From assembly GCA_965279295.1 (NCBI GenBank), contig CBDIHQ010000015.1: DNA of 64,000 nt; one strand, written 5' to 3'. The DNA comes from Aquabacter sp965279295. GTDB lineage: Bacteria; Pseudomonadota; Alphaproteobacteria; Rhizobiales; Xanthobacteraceae. Below the pieces are notes generated by a model. It did not search any database and was not told where the DNA came from. It was given only the letters and a program-made list of their open reading frames with translations. Made by a program: the position numbers and the translations under genes. Positions 25,641 through 34,210 of the stretch are shown here, one piece after another (position 1 is the first letter of the stretch; each line of letters begins with the position of its first letter).

Positions 25641-27263
25641 TCAGTGGCCGACTGCGAACACGCTCGGGAAGCTGCGGCCGCGGGTGTCGTACACGCGGGC
25701 ATAGACCACGCCGTCGCGTTCTACCTTACCGATCACCGGCGCCTGCACGTTGGCGCAGTAGAACTCGCCCAGCATCAGCGCGAAATCGGCGTTGAACGTG
25801 TCGTAGGTGGTCTCGAAGCGCGGCCCCAGTTCGACCGCCGCCGCGCGATGCGGCCCGCAGACCGCCACGCGGAACTTGCGGCCTTGCGGCAGCGAGCGGC
25901 GGTGTTCGTCCACATACTCGTCCAATTGGGCGGCCGCCTGCTTGAAGGCGAGGCCCCAGTAGTCGAGCATGAACTTGTCGTCGGCGCCCTTAACCCCGCC
26001 CACGAGGTGATTGTAGTAGGTGTACTGATAAGGGTGGAGTTGGGCCAGTTCCGTGGCCGGCAGGGCCAGCGCTGCGACGAAGGTCGCCATGGCGCCGGCA
26101 CGCACCGCACGATGCTGGCGCGCCAGCCAGCCCCAGGCCCAGGCCCCTGCAAGGCCGCCCAGGATGGCGAGCGCCGGGGTAACGAACACGAAGTGGCGGA
26201 TGCCGTTGTACATGGCCGGGCGCGTCACGACCGTAAGCAGGATCGGAAACAGCGCGGCCGAAACGATGAGCATCAACTGCGCGCGGTGGGTCGGCTTTCC
26301 CTTACCGAACAGCGCGCCCACCAGAGCGCCACCGGCGCCGGCGATGGAGAGGCCCAGGAACACCTCGGGCATCTGGACCGCGAACAGCGTCGGCACATAG
26401 GTGCGCGGCATGTTGGGCACCAGGATCGGCTGGCCCTCGTAAAGCTCACTCCACGGCACTTCCCAGAAGTGGGAGTAATAGGCGAGCGCCCGCAGCGGGT
26501 TCAGCGGTTCCACCACCGCCCAGGGCCAGACCAGGCCGAGCACCAGATAAGCCAGCGGCAGGCCCATGGCCATGAGCGCAAGGCAGCCGCCCATGCGTGA
26601 AATCGTGCGGCGAAAACCCATCTCGCGCCATTCCAGGCCGGCGAGCAGCATCAGGGCGAGGCCGGCATAGGCCACCGTTATGACGCCGAGCACCCGCGTG
26701 CCGACCGCGAGGCCGAGGCTGAGGCCAAACAGCGCCACCGTGCGCCATGTGGGGCGTGGGTATTCGTCGAGCGCGCGGACCAGTGTGTAGACCAGTGCCG
26801 CGACGGCCACGGCGAAGGGGGCATCCTTCGCGTTCATGAAGATGTGCCCGTAATAGAGCGGGCAGATCAGGAGCAGGCAGACTGCCACAAGGCCGCAGGC
26901 GGGGCCGGCGATACGCCGCCCGGTGCGCCACACGATCAGCAGGCCGACGATGCCGACGATGCCACCGAGCAGGCGGCGGACGGCAAAAACGTCCACCGGG
27001 AACCATTTGGCGATCGCCGAGGCCACGACATCGAAGCCGCCGCCGTAATAATAGAGATTTACGAACGAGAAGACCCGCTGGAAGACCAAGCCGGACTCAA
27101 AGTAGCGATAAAGCAGATCGCCATACTGGGAATGGGTGAAATCATCCCATCCAAGGCCGTAATCGTGAAAAGTAAAGAGTGCCAGAACGCCGGCCACGGC
27201 GATGAGCACAAGTGTGCAGCGGTCCGCGAGAGCCGCGGGCAGGGAGATACGGGCGAAACGCAT
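25641..27263 (-). CDS. GT39-like (ArnT/PMT-type) membrane glycosyltransferase
   Basis: 540 residues with about ten to twelve membrane segments. The first periplasmic loop has the acidic pair typical of GT-C enzymes (LGWDDFTHSQYGDLLY, near 37-52). A second acidic loop motif (MNAKDAPF) follows the third or fourth helix. The soluble C-terminal tail is about 100 residues. The family uses polyprenyl-phosphate sugars to modify lipids or proteins. Acceptor unknown; no glycan cluster adjoins. It is a single-gene unit convergent with the ZntB-like gene. Confidence 0.78.
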   Translation of the reverse strand: MRFARISLPAALADRCTLVLIAVAGVLALFTFHDYGLGWDDFTHSQYGDLLYRYFESGLVFQRVFSFVNLYYYGGGFDVVASAIAKWFPVDVFAVRRLLGGIVGIVGLLIVWRTGRRIAGPACGLVAVCLLLICPLYYGHIFMNAKDAPFAVAVAALVYTLVRALDEYPRPTWRTVALFGLSLGLAVGTRVLGVITVAYAGLALMLLAGLEWREMGFRRTISRMGGCLALMAMGLPLAYLVLGLVWPWAVVEPLNPLRALAYYSHFWEVPWSELYEGQPILVPNMPRTYVPTLFAVQMPEVFLGLSIAGAGGALVGALFGKGKPTHRAQLMLIVSAALFPILLTVVTRPAMYNGIRHFVFVTPALAILGGLAGAWAWGWLARQHRAVRAGAMATFVAALALPATELAQLHPYQYTYYNHLVGGVKGADDKFMLDYWGLAFKQAAAQLDEYVDEHRRSLPQGRKFRVAVCGPHRAAAVELGPRFETTYDTFNADFALMLGEFYCANVQAPVIGKVERDGVVYARVYDTRGRSFPSVFAVGH

Positions 27264-27506
27264 TTGTTGTGAGATCCAACTCGAACACGCTGCATCAGCC
27301 CCCTAAACATGTCCCCCCGGCGGCAGCGTAACGGCAGCAGCTGGTCACATATCCGTGAGCATTCTTATCATCGCTTTAACCTGGGCGATTGCAAGAAAAA
27401 TATGCATTGCGGCGCAGCAAGCGGCACCGCAGCATTGGGCGTCGCAGCGTGTATTCGCGTATAGCGCGATGCGTGTGCAGTCCTGAGATTCAGCTATTTT
27501 TGATTG
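27264..27506. other. Intergenic region upstream of the GT39-like gene
   Basis: With the sodB terminator it makes a 328-bp gap between two leftward genes. It should carry the promoter of the membrane glycosyltransferase. It is AT-richer than surrounding coding DNA, especially 27340-27420 and 27480-27516. No convincing open frame, repeat or RNA structure beyond the terminator was seen. Confidence 0.5.
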
Positions 27507-27547
27507 TAAAAGAAAAAACGCCGAGCACGACCTTCGTGCCCGGCGTT
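27507..27547 (-). terminator. Rho-independent terminator of sodB
   Basis: On the minus strand a 14-bp stem (one G-U pair, arms 27517-27530 and 27534-27547, loop of 3) is followed by TTTTTTCTTTTAC. It lies 44 nt after the sodB stop. Textbook structure. Confidence 0.85.
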
Positions 27548-27591
27548 AACCATCAGCGTAAGGACCCGGCCTAAGTTGTGCCGGGCAGATA

Positions 27592-28188
27592 TCAGGATGC
27601 GTTGCCGTAGAGTTCGGCGACGTATTCCCAGTTTACCAGATGCTCGACAAACGCCTTGAGGTAGTCCGGGCGGCGGTTGCGATAATCGATATAATAGGAA
27701 TGCTCCCACACATCGACGCCCAGGAGCGGGGTGCCGCCGTGAACCAGCGGGTTCTCGCCGTTTGCGGTCTTGGTGACCGAAAGCTTGCCGTCCTTCAGAG
27801 TGAGCCAAGCCCAGCCCGAGCCGAACTGGCCGACGCCGGCAGCCGCGAAATCTTCCTTGAATTTCTCGACCGAGCCGATGTCTTCGATGATCTTCTTTTC
27901 AAGCTCACCGGGAATCGCGCCGCCGCCGTTGGGCTTCATCCACTTCCAGAAATGGAGGTGGTTGTAGTGCTGGCCGGCGTTGTTAAAGAGCCCCGGATTC
28001 TTGCCGAAGGACCCTTTCACGATCTCTTCGAGGGATTTTCCCTCGAATTCAGTTCCCTTTAGGAGATTATTGCCATTATTGACGTAGGCGAGATGGTGCT
28101 TGTCGTGATGATATTCGAGCGTCTCGCGCGACATATAGGGTGCGAGGGCATCGTAGGAGTAGGGCAGGTCTGGCAGCGTGAAAGACAT
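27592..28188 (-). CDS. sodB: Superoxide dismutase, Fe-type
   Basis: 198 residues from MSFTLPDLPYSYDALAPYMS; the open frame continues upstream without similarity. Metal ligands: His in YHHDKHH, His in QHYNHLHFW, Asp in DVWEHSYY and the following His. Gln in FNNAGQHYNH with Gly at the later TANGENPL position is the iron-type pattern; manganese enzymes place the Gln at the second site. No signal peptide, so cytoplasmic. It has its own terminator and is divergent from a Pro-rich membrane-protein gene. Confidence 0.93.
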   Translation of the reverse strand: MSFTLPDLPYSYDALAPYMSRETLEYHHDKHHLAYVNNGNNLLKGTEFEGKSLEEIVKGSFGKNPGLFNNAGQHYNHLHFWKWMKPNGGGAIPGELEKKIIEDIGSVEKFKEDFAAAGVGQFGSGWAWLTLKDGKLSVTKTANGENPLVHGGTPLLGVDVWEHSYYIDYRNRRPDYLKAFVEHLVNWEYVAELYGNAS

Positions 28189-28378
28189 GAGGCGTCTCCG
28201 CGTTCGATCCGGGAGGAGTCCGGCGACTTTCATTCCGAAGATCGAAACGGGCCACCTGAACTGCGATCTAGATAGGCCGGGCGAGGGGATCGGACAACCG
28301 TGGCGGCACCGATTTCTGAGGTAACCGGTGATTGGGTTGAACCGGACCGGGCTTGCCGGTCGTGTGCGGAGTGAGGCG

Positions 28379-29191
28379 ATGTGGCGGTTCCTGGTGGCAC
28401 TTGGTTTATTGCTCGCGCTTGCGGGCTTGGTCGTCGTGGCGCTGGGAATGGCGATCTTCGTCTCGTCCTTCGGCAACACGCTGGTGGCGACCGGCGCGAT
28501 CAGCTTCTCGAGTGGCATCATCCTTTTTGCGGTGGCCATGGTGCTGCGCGCGGTGAGCGAGCTTTCCGCGCGGCTTGACGCCTTCATCGCATCCGGCGCC
28601 CTGCCGAGCGGCGCGCCGTTCGCCTTACCCGCCGAGCCTGATCTTGGCCCCGAGCCCGATTTGGAAGACGAGGCGGACTACGAGCCTGACCTTCCGCCAG
28701 AGCCCGAGCCCGTTCTCGAAGTGCCGCCGGCGCGGCCGCTTCCCCCGCCGCCCGCCTTTTCCCGCCCGAGCAGCTTTGAGCGCCCGGCCGCCCCGCCGCC
28801 GTTCGAGCCCACTGCTGCGATTCCCGAGGCGCTGCGGCGCGGTCGGGTGCTGGGGCGCACCCCCGAGGGAGAAGGGTTCGCGGCGCGCATGCGTCCTTCC
28901 TCCGATCTGCCGCCCTCCGTGCCCCCGGCGCCAGAGCCTGAAAGTGTGCCGTTGCCCACGGAGCGCGCGCCCGCGCTTCCCCGTGGCTTCGCCCCCCTCG
29001 CGCGCCGTGCCGAGCCCGCCCCTCCGGCGGCGCCGGAGCCTTCGGTGCTGAAGTCCGGCATCGTCGGCGGAATGGCCTATACGCTGTATTCGGACGGCTC
29101 GATCCAGGCGGAGCTTCCGGACGGCACGCTGCGCTTCGCCTCGCTGCAGGAACTGCGCGACCACGTCTCACGCTCGAACCAGCCGGGCTAA
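28379..29191 (+). CDS. Two-TM membrane protein with long Pro/Glu-rich tail
   Basis: 270 residues from MWRFLVALG (GTGAGG just upstream). Two hydrophobic helices (about 4-25 and 32-55) are followed by a low-complexity Pro/Glu/Ala region (75-215) and a small conserved-looking C-terminal domain (GGMAYTLYSDGSIQAELPDG, 20 residues near 226-245, then FASLQELRDHV). This layout is common in Hyphomicrobiales proteins of unknown function. The tail is presumably cytoplasmic. It is divergent from sodB. Confidence 0.75.
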   Translation: MWRFLVALGLLLALAGLVVVALGMAIFVSSFGNTLVATGAISFSSGIILFAVAMVLRAVSELSARLDAFIASGALPSGAPFALPAEPDLGPEPDLEDEADYEPDLPPEPEPVLEVPPARPLPPPPAFSRPSSFERPAAPPPFEPTAAIPEALRRGRVLGRTPEGEGFAARMRPSSDLPPSVPPAPEPESVPLPTERAPALPRGFAPLARRAEPAPPAAPEPSVLKSGIVGGMAYTLYSDGSIQAELPDGTLRFASLQELRDHVSRSNQPG

Positions 29192-29210
29192 GGCAGGCCT
29201 TTTCCGCGAT

Positions 29211-29235
29211 CCCTGGAGCCGCATGGGCTCCAGGG
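29211..29235 (+). terminator. 10-bp hairpin after the Pro-rich membrane protein
   Basis: CCCTGGAGCC (29211-29220), loop GCATG, GGCTCCAGGG (29226-29235), starting 19 nt after the stop codon. No T-tract follows, so it may only stabilise the transcript 3' end. Confidence 0.45.
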
Positions 29236-29299
29236 CAATGACAACGGACATGCGCAGGCCGCCGGCCTGTTTGGGATTCCTAGAGGTCGGCGAGGCCGG

Positions 29300-30916
29300 A
29301 TGTCGAAAGCCTGGGTTCGTACGCAGGCCGCATCACGCGGTCATCAAATCATCGCAGCCTTTTGCCTGATCTGCGTCTTCATCACCGGGGCGTTTGCATG
29401 CCGCCGGTCGATCTTCCAGGATGAAGGCGCGATCATCCTGAATTTCGCGGCCGGCTATCTCGGCTTTTTCTCGCCGCTGCCCTATTACGATCAAGCCGCC
29501 CCGCCGCTCGCCATGGCGGTCCTCTCCGTGTTTTACACGCTCGCGGGCGGCGACATTTTCTTCACCCGCTTCCTGCTTCTGCTTTTGTGCTTGGCGGGGT
29601 TTGTCGCGGCCACCATCGCCGCCTTCCGGACGAAGGATGCGGCGATCTATTACGGGCTGATGATCACGCTGGCGATCCGGCCCATCATCCTGAACGCCAC
29701 CGAACTCAAGCAATACGTCTTCGAGTTCCTCTTCACGATCCTGTTCGTGATGATGCACATCGCCCGGCGGGGAAATTACAATTGGCGATACGCCGCGCTG
29801 TTCTTAGCGGTGGCGCTGGGCTCGATCCTGTTTTCCTTCTCCAGCCTGATCATCGTCGTCCCGGTGATGTTCGACATCTTCATCACGCGGGAAACCCGCG
29901 GCCAGCGCAAATGGTGGGCGCTAGCTGCGGCGCTGTTCTGCGCCGTTTGGCTTGTCACCTATCTGGTGATGGTCAAGCCGATGATCGCCATGCAGTTCAT
30001 CAATTACGGCAAGGAATACGCCGGCCTCACCCTTCTGAACGTGGTGATGAACCGGGACATGACCTCGCTGGCCATTATGGCGCGGGAGGTTCGGGGCATC
30101 TTCCCGCATCTGTTCCTGGTGGTGGCGGTTCCTGTGCTGGTCATCGCCTATGTCCGCGCAGCCAAGCCCCTGGTGGAGCGCATCGTGCCGAACTGGCGCG
30201 ACTGGCTGGCGGCGGAACACGCCCCGGCGCGCCTCATGCTGTTCATCTGCGGCGGCCTGCTGGCGATGAATATGGTCGGCGCCTATCCTTTCTCCACCAC
30301 GCGCCAGCTTCTCTATGTCTCGCCGATCATCGGCTTCTTCCTGGGCTGGCTGGTGCTGCGTCTGCTGCGTGCCTACGGCCTCAAGCCGCTCGCGCAGGTG
30401 GCGCTGCTCTGGCTGATGATCGCTCCGGCCATGCTCTACAATCTCGTGGTCGCGGCGCAGACCTCGTATGTGAAGACCGATGTCTGGGATCTCTACCAGT
30501 TCATCAAGACGCACAAATACAAGCATGTGGTGTCATGGGTGATCTTCGATCCCACCATCCATGTCTTCTATGGCCGTGACCCTGACAAGAATTTCGAGCT
30601 GAAGGGCCTGTTGAATATGGCCTCCGCACCGAACCTTCCGGTGGACGAACTGAAGCGGCGGCTGCTCGCCGATGACGACGATCTGCCCAACCAGCTTTGG
30701 TCGGTGCTCAAGCGTGAAGAGGACTTCCGGCTCTATGTGGACTGGGTGGTGCGCCGCGTCACGCGCGATGACACCACGCTGATCGCGACCGTGGAGATCT
30801 TCCCCTACCAGGAAATCCAACTCGATGATGCGCTTAAGGCCGCCGGTTGCTCGGGCAAGGCGGTGTTCGAGGAGAAGGCGGTGAAGGCCTACGAGGTGCA
30901 TTGCACCCCGAAATGA
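29300..30916 (+). CDS. Polytopic membrane protein, GT-C glycosyltransferase-like
   Basis: 538 residues with about ten hydrophobic helices in the first 400 and a soluble C-terminal domain. An acidic pair in the first external loop (IFQDEGAIILN, near 38-48) and LKQYVFEFLF after the next helices resemble GT-C enzymes. No specific subfamily is recognised. It is separated by only 12 bp from the convergent S53 peptidase gene with no visible terminator. Substrate unknown. Confidence 0.65.
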   Translation: MSKAWVRTQAASRGHQIIAAFCLICVFITGAFACRRSIFQDEGAIILNFAAGYLGFFSPLPYYDQAAPPLAMAVLSVFYTLAGGDIFFTRFLLLLLCLAGFVAATIAAFRTKDAAIYYGLMITLAIRPIILNATELKQYVFEFLFTILFVMMHIARRGNYNWRYAALFLAVALGSILFSFSSLIIVVPVMFDIFITRETRGQRKWWALAAALFCAVWLVTYLVMVKPMIAMQFINYGKEYAGLTLLNVVMNRDMTSLAIMAREVRGIFPHLFLVVAVPVLVIAYVRAAKPLVERIVPNWRDWLAAEHAPARLMLFICGGLLAMNMVGAYPFSTTRQLLYVSPIIGFFLGWLVLRLLRAYGLKPLAQVALLWLMIAPAMLYNLVVAAQTSYVKTDVWDLYQFIKTHKYKHVVSWVIFDPTIHVFYGRDPDKNFELKGLLNMASAPNLPVDELKRRLLADDDDLPNQLWSVLKREEDFRLYVDWVVRRVTRDDTTLIATVEIFPYQEIQLDDALKAAGCSGKAVFEEKAVKAYEVHCTPK

Positions 30917-30928
30917 GCGCGCCGGCTG

Positions 30929-33838
30929 TCACACCAGATAGCCACTTCCGGCGGCGCTGGTGAAATCGAGCTGGACGACGAGGTCGTTGTAGTCCCGGTC
31001 GCCACCGCCGTAGAGGTCTTCCCAACCGAACGTGTTCAAGCCGTAGTTCCAGATGTGGCCGACGCTCTGGCCATCCACCGTCTCGTTCGCCTGGGCGAAG
31101 GCGTAATAGGTGTGGCCGCCGCTGGTGAGCATCATGGCGACGAGATCCCCGGCATCCACCCCGATCAGTTCGGTCTGGCTGTATTGACCATAGCCGTTGC
31201 CCTTCACGGAGGTTGCCCCGGTATCGGTATGGTAGGCGCGAGCAGCGATCGCAGCGGCATAGCCGGCATCGCCAGGGTGAAGGCTGTCGATGTCCCCGTT
31301 GAAATCGTCCACCTTGTAGAAGGTAACGGTGCTGCTGTTCGTGCCGTTCTGGCGCATGCGCACCACCACATTCTGATCGTCCAGCCCGCCGGCGGTCTCT
31401 GCGATGGCAATGGGGCGGGCCACCTGGATGGCGCTATCGCCGCCGTCCGAAACGAAATCGACGAAGCCGTAGGGCGAGGTGAGGTTGATCTGCGGCTGGG
31501 TGGTGGCCGTGCCGCCGATGGCGATGTTAAGGCTCGCATCTGCCGCGACCCCGGCCTGATAGACCGAGCCATGCGCGCCGGCATCGAACATCGTCACGAG
31601 GCTGGACGAGAAGTCGGACTGCATGACCTGCTGGGCGAACTGGTTGGTCCAGGCGTAGTTGGCAGAGGCATTTGCCGCGAAGGAGACGAGACTGCCGCCG
31701 ATTTCCACCGACCAGTCGTCGCTTGACGCGAAGATCGGCTGGAAGAGCAGGTTCTGGGTGGTTCCGCTCAGGTTGATGGTGGGCGAGGAGGGTTCGCTCG
31801 GGTCGATCGGAACGGCGACGATCACGTCCGGCTCAGACGCGAAATACATCTCCGAATGGGCGATCACGGTCAGAGCCCGCGCCAGCAGACTGCCGTTCGG
31901 AGAGCCGAGACCCGAGACGAGATCATAGCCTGCGGATGCCGAGAAGCCGAAGCCGGTGGGCGTTATCGCCTGCCCGTCGGAGGTGTAATCACCGCCCTCC
32001 GAGAAGGAGGATATGTTGTTGCCGTAGGTGATGTCGTTGAACGAACCGGGTGCGATCGCCGAAGCGATATAGAGCAGGTCGTTCATGTAGCCGAGCTGGG
32101 GCAGACCTTGGTCGGCGAAGATGGTGTTGATCTGAACCGCCAGAGACGCCCAAAGCGGCGTTGCGGCGCTGGTGCCGCCTTCGCCGGTCAAGCCCACCAT
32201 GTTGCCGTTCGGAGTCAGGTAGAACATGTTGCCGCCCGCATTGGCCGCGACATCCGGCAGGCCGCGCCCCTGGCCGGTGTAAGGGCTGTTGTCGGTGGTG
32301 GGCGTGATGCCGTAATCGAGCTGGTAGGTGGGCGTTGCCTGGGTGGTGTCGACCCCGCCCGAAGTGGCGTTGTTCTCCTGGTAGGGCTCGGTGAGTGTGG
32401 TGCCCTCGACGTAATATTCGTTCCACGCCGCCTCGATGAAGGTGTTCGTGGACACGCCGCTCACCGGCATGGTGTTGAGGCCGCCCTGAATGAGGCGCCA
32501 CAGCACCGCCTGGTCGCCCTGCATCGCCAATTGGAGCAGGGAGGTCAGGGTCTCATCAGTGGCCGCGGTTGATGGGGTCGAAACAGAGGTGCCGCCCACC
32601 AGCGTGGAATAAGGGCTGGCGTAATTGTAGCTGACATTGGTCAGTCCATTGCCCTGTTCGTTGCCCGAGCCACCATCGCCCAAGGCGGTGAACACGCTTT
32701 GCTGCATCAGGGCTGCATCGACGAACAACTGCATATACGCGCGGTAGAAGGGCGAGTCCGGGGAGGGGTTCTGGTCATCGCCCCATGAGGAGGAGACCAC
32801 TGCCGGCTTGGTCCAACCGCTCGGCGCGTCATCCGGATCCTGCCAGATCGCGCTCTGATAGGCGGTGAAGGTGGAGGCGCTTGCATTGCCGTTGTAGCCG
32901 GAGCCGGCATAAATTGCGATGTCGCTATTGGGATTGATGGCGGTTGCTATGCCGACATCAAGGGAGCGTTCGCCGCCGCCGCCGTCGGCATAGGACTGCC
33001 CATCCGCACCCTGCGTATAGACGACACCGGTGCCGCTGACGCCCACATGCGTCTGATACTCTTGCAGCAGTTCCTGGAATGTCTGTGTCTGCGACGTCGG
33101 TAAGGCTGAACCGATGCCAGGTTCAACGAACGCTATGGTCCCGGTCGGTACGCTCTGTCCGTCGAGAGGGAAGTTGTAAATATCCGACGCGACGTTCTGC
33201 GGCCTGACGTTAGGCGTGGTTTCGCTGTCGTTGCCGATGCTCTGGTTGCCCTGCGGCAGCGTGACGGAAGCGCCTCCGGCCTGGTCGCTGGGCGGGACAA
33301 CCTCGCCGCCGTCGATCCAGAGCCCCTGGACGTTCCAACTGGCGGGGAGGTTGAGGTTGCCGTCCCAGAACACGAATTCGCCGGCGGTGGTGGAGTCGAC
33401 AAGCTTCAGTGTCTTGTTGAATAAATCGGAAAAGGCGTTGGCGTCGAGTTGTACCCAAATGGTGCGCGATTCCGCCGAGGTGACATAGTCGCCGTTGTTT
33501 CCGGTGTCGCTGAGGACCGTGTAGTGGCGGCTCTCCGGGTTGGCCCCGTTCAGATAGGCCATGACCTCATTGTAATTATTGACGTCTGCGCCGTATTGCG
33601 CCCACAGCTCGGCCTGGGTCATGGACCCCAGTCCCTGCGCCCGGCTCGCCCAATCCCGTGCCAGAAACTCGGTGGGATCATTGGCGCGGTCGAGAACGAT
33701 GGCGACGTTGATCTGCCAGCCGGAACCCGCGTCGAATATCTCAGAATCGGTGAGGCCCCACGCATCCTTGACGGTTGTCGCAGTGGTGTTGCCGTATCCC
33801 GCGAAGTCGAGATACGTGGAATTCTGGATTTCAGCCAT
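30929..33838 (-). CDS. S53 (sedolisin/kumamolisin-type) serine peptidase with C-terminal DUF4114 domain
   Basis: 969 residues from ATG 33838; an extension to 33931 is Gly/Gln-rich and unsupported. The activation prodomain lies at about 45-170. The catalytic domain has Glu290-x3-Asp294 (GGGERSLDVG), the oxyanion Asp354 (SSSWGDDQ) and nucleophile Ser557 (GEGGTSAATP), plus calcium-site segments FNDIT (Asp602) and GYDLVSGLG (Asp639). The end (GWEDLYGGGDRDYNDLVVQL) is DUF4114. There is no N-terminal signal peptide, and the acidic, cysteine-poor chain with a DUF4114 tail suggests type I secretion (inference). Acid-active extracellular protease likely. Confidence 0.88.
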   Translation of the reverse strand: MAEIQNSTYLDFAGYGNTTATTVKDAWGLTDSEIFDAGSGWQINVAIVLDRANDPTEFLARDWASRAQGLGSMTQAELWAQYGADVNNYNEVMAYLNGANPESRHYTVLSDTGNNGDYVTSAESRTIWVQLDANAFSDLFNKTLKLVDSTTAGEFVFWDGNLNLPASWNVQGLWIDGGEVVPPSDQAGGASVTLPQGNQSIGNDSETTPNVRPQNVASDIYNFPLDGQSVPTGTIAFVEPGIGSALPTSQTQTFQELLQEYQTHVGVSGTGVVYTQGADGQSYADGGGGERSLDVGIATAINPNSDIAIYAGSGYNGNASASTFTAYQSAIWQDPDDAPSGWTKPAVVSSSWGDDQNPSPDSPFYRAYMQLFVDAALMQQSVFTALGDGGSGNEQGNGLTNVSYNYASPYSTLVGGTSVSTPSTAATDETLTSLLQLAMQGDQAVLWRLIQGGLNTMPVSGVSTNTFIEAAWNEYYVEGTTLTEPYQENNATSGGVDTTQATPTYQLDYGITPTTDNSPYTGQGRGLPDVAANAGGNMFYLTPNGNMVGLTGEGGTSAATPLWASLAVQINTIFADQGLPQLGYMNDLLYIASAIAPGSFNDITYGNNISSFSEGGDYTSDGQAITPTGFGFSASAGYDLVSGLGSPNGSLLARALTVIAHSEMYFASEPDVIVAVPIDPSEPSSPTINLSGTTQNLLFQPIFASSDDWSVEIGGSLVSFAANASANYAWTNQFAQQVMQSDFSSSLVTMFDAGAHGSVYQAGVAADASLNIAIGGTATTQPQINLTSPYGFVDFVSDGGDSAIQVARPIAIAETAGGLDDQNVVVRMRQNGTNSSTVTFYKVDDFNGDIDSLHPGDAGYAAAIAARAYHTDTGATSVKGNGYGQYSQTELIGVDAGDLVAMMLTSGGHTYYAFAQANETVDGQSVGHIWNYGLNTFGWEDLYGGGDRDYNDLVVQLDFTSAAGSGYLV

Positions 33839-34210
33839 CTGGCCCCCGCCACCCTGTCCGCCATCTCCTGAAAACCCGCGGCAAACAGATTGCTGCACAA
33901 GGTAATCAGAGTGTGCTTTTTGTGAGCGCACTCAAGCACTCGCGGCGGCTCCTGACAAGATATTGAATCAATTTGCTCAAGCACCGAATGCGGGAGCGTG
34001 GGTGAAACCTGCTTGGTCTTATCGCCTAGACGCGGCGTCCTAAGGTAAGGTTACCGAAGTCTCGCGATCCCTTAGCGTTGCTTCAGGTTGTAGCGCGCCC
34101 TCTGGGCGCGACTTTGGAATACACGCGGGCGCTCACTCCCATCTCACCAAGGGCGGTCTGGTCTTTGCCAGGCTGCCCTTGAGAGGTCGTTTGGGGCATC
34201 GTGGTCAAGC
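33839..34210. other. 372-bp intergenic region with two hairpins
   Basis: Separates the S53 peptidase start from the oligopeptidase B stop. Contains CGCGCCC-TCT-GGGCGCG (34094-34110) and a 13-bp stem at 34149-34180 (loop 6). In the second, two pairs are G-U only if read as plus-strand RNA and are mismatched on the minus strand. No open frame of note. It should include the S53 promoter; an AT-richer segment at 33930-33975 is the best location. Confidence 0.5.

Noticed and set aside
33839..33931. N-terminal extension of the S53 peptidase carrying a secretion signal
   Set aside because: The extension is Gly/Gln-rich and hydrophilic, with no hydrophobic core and no ribosome site at its start.
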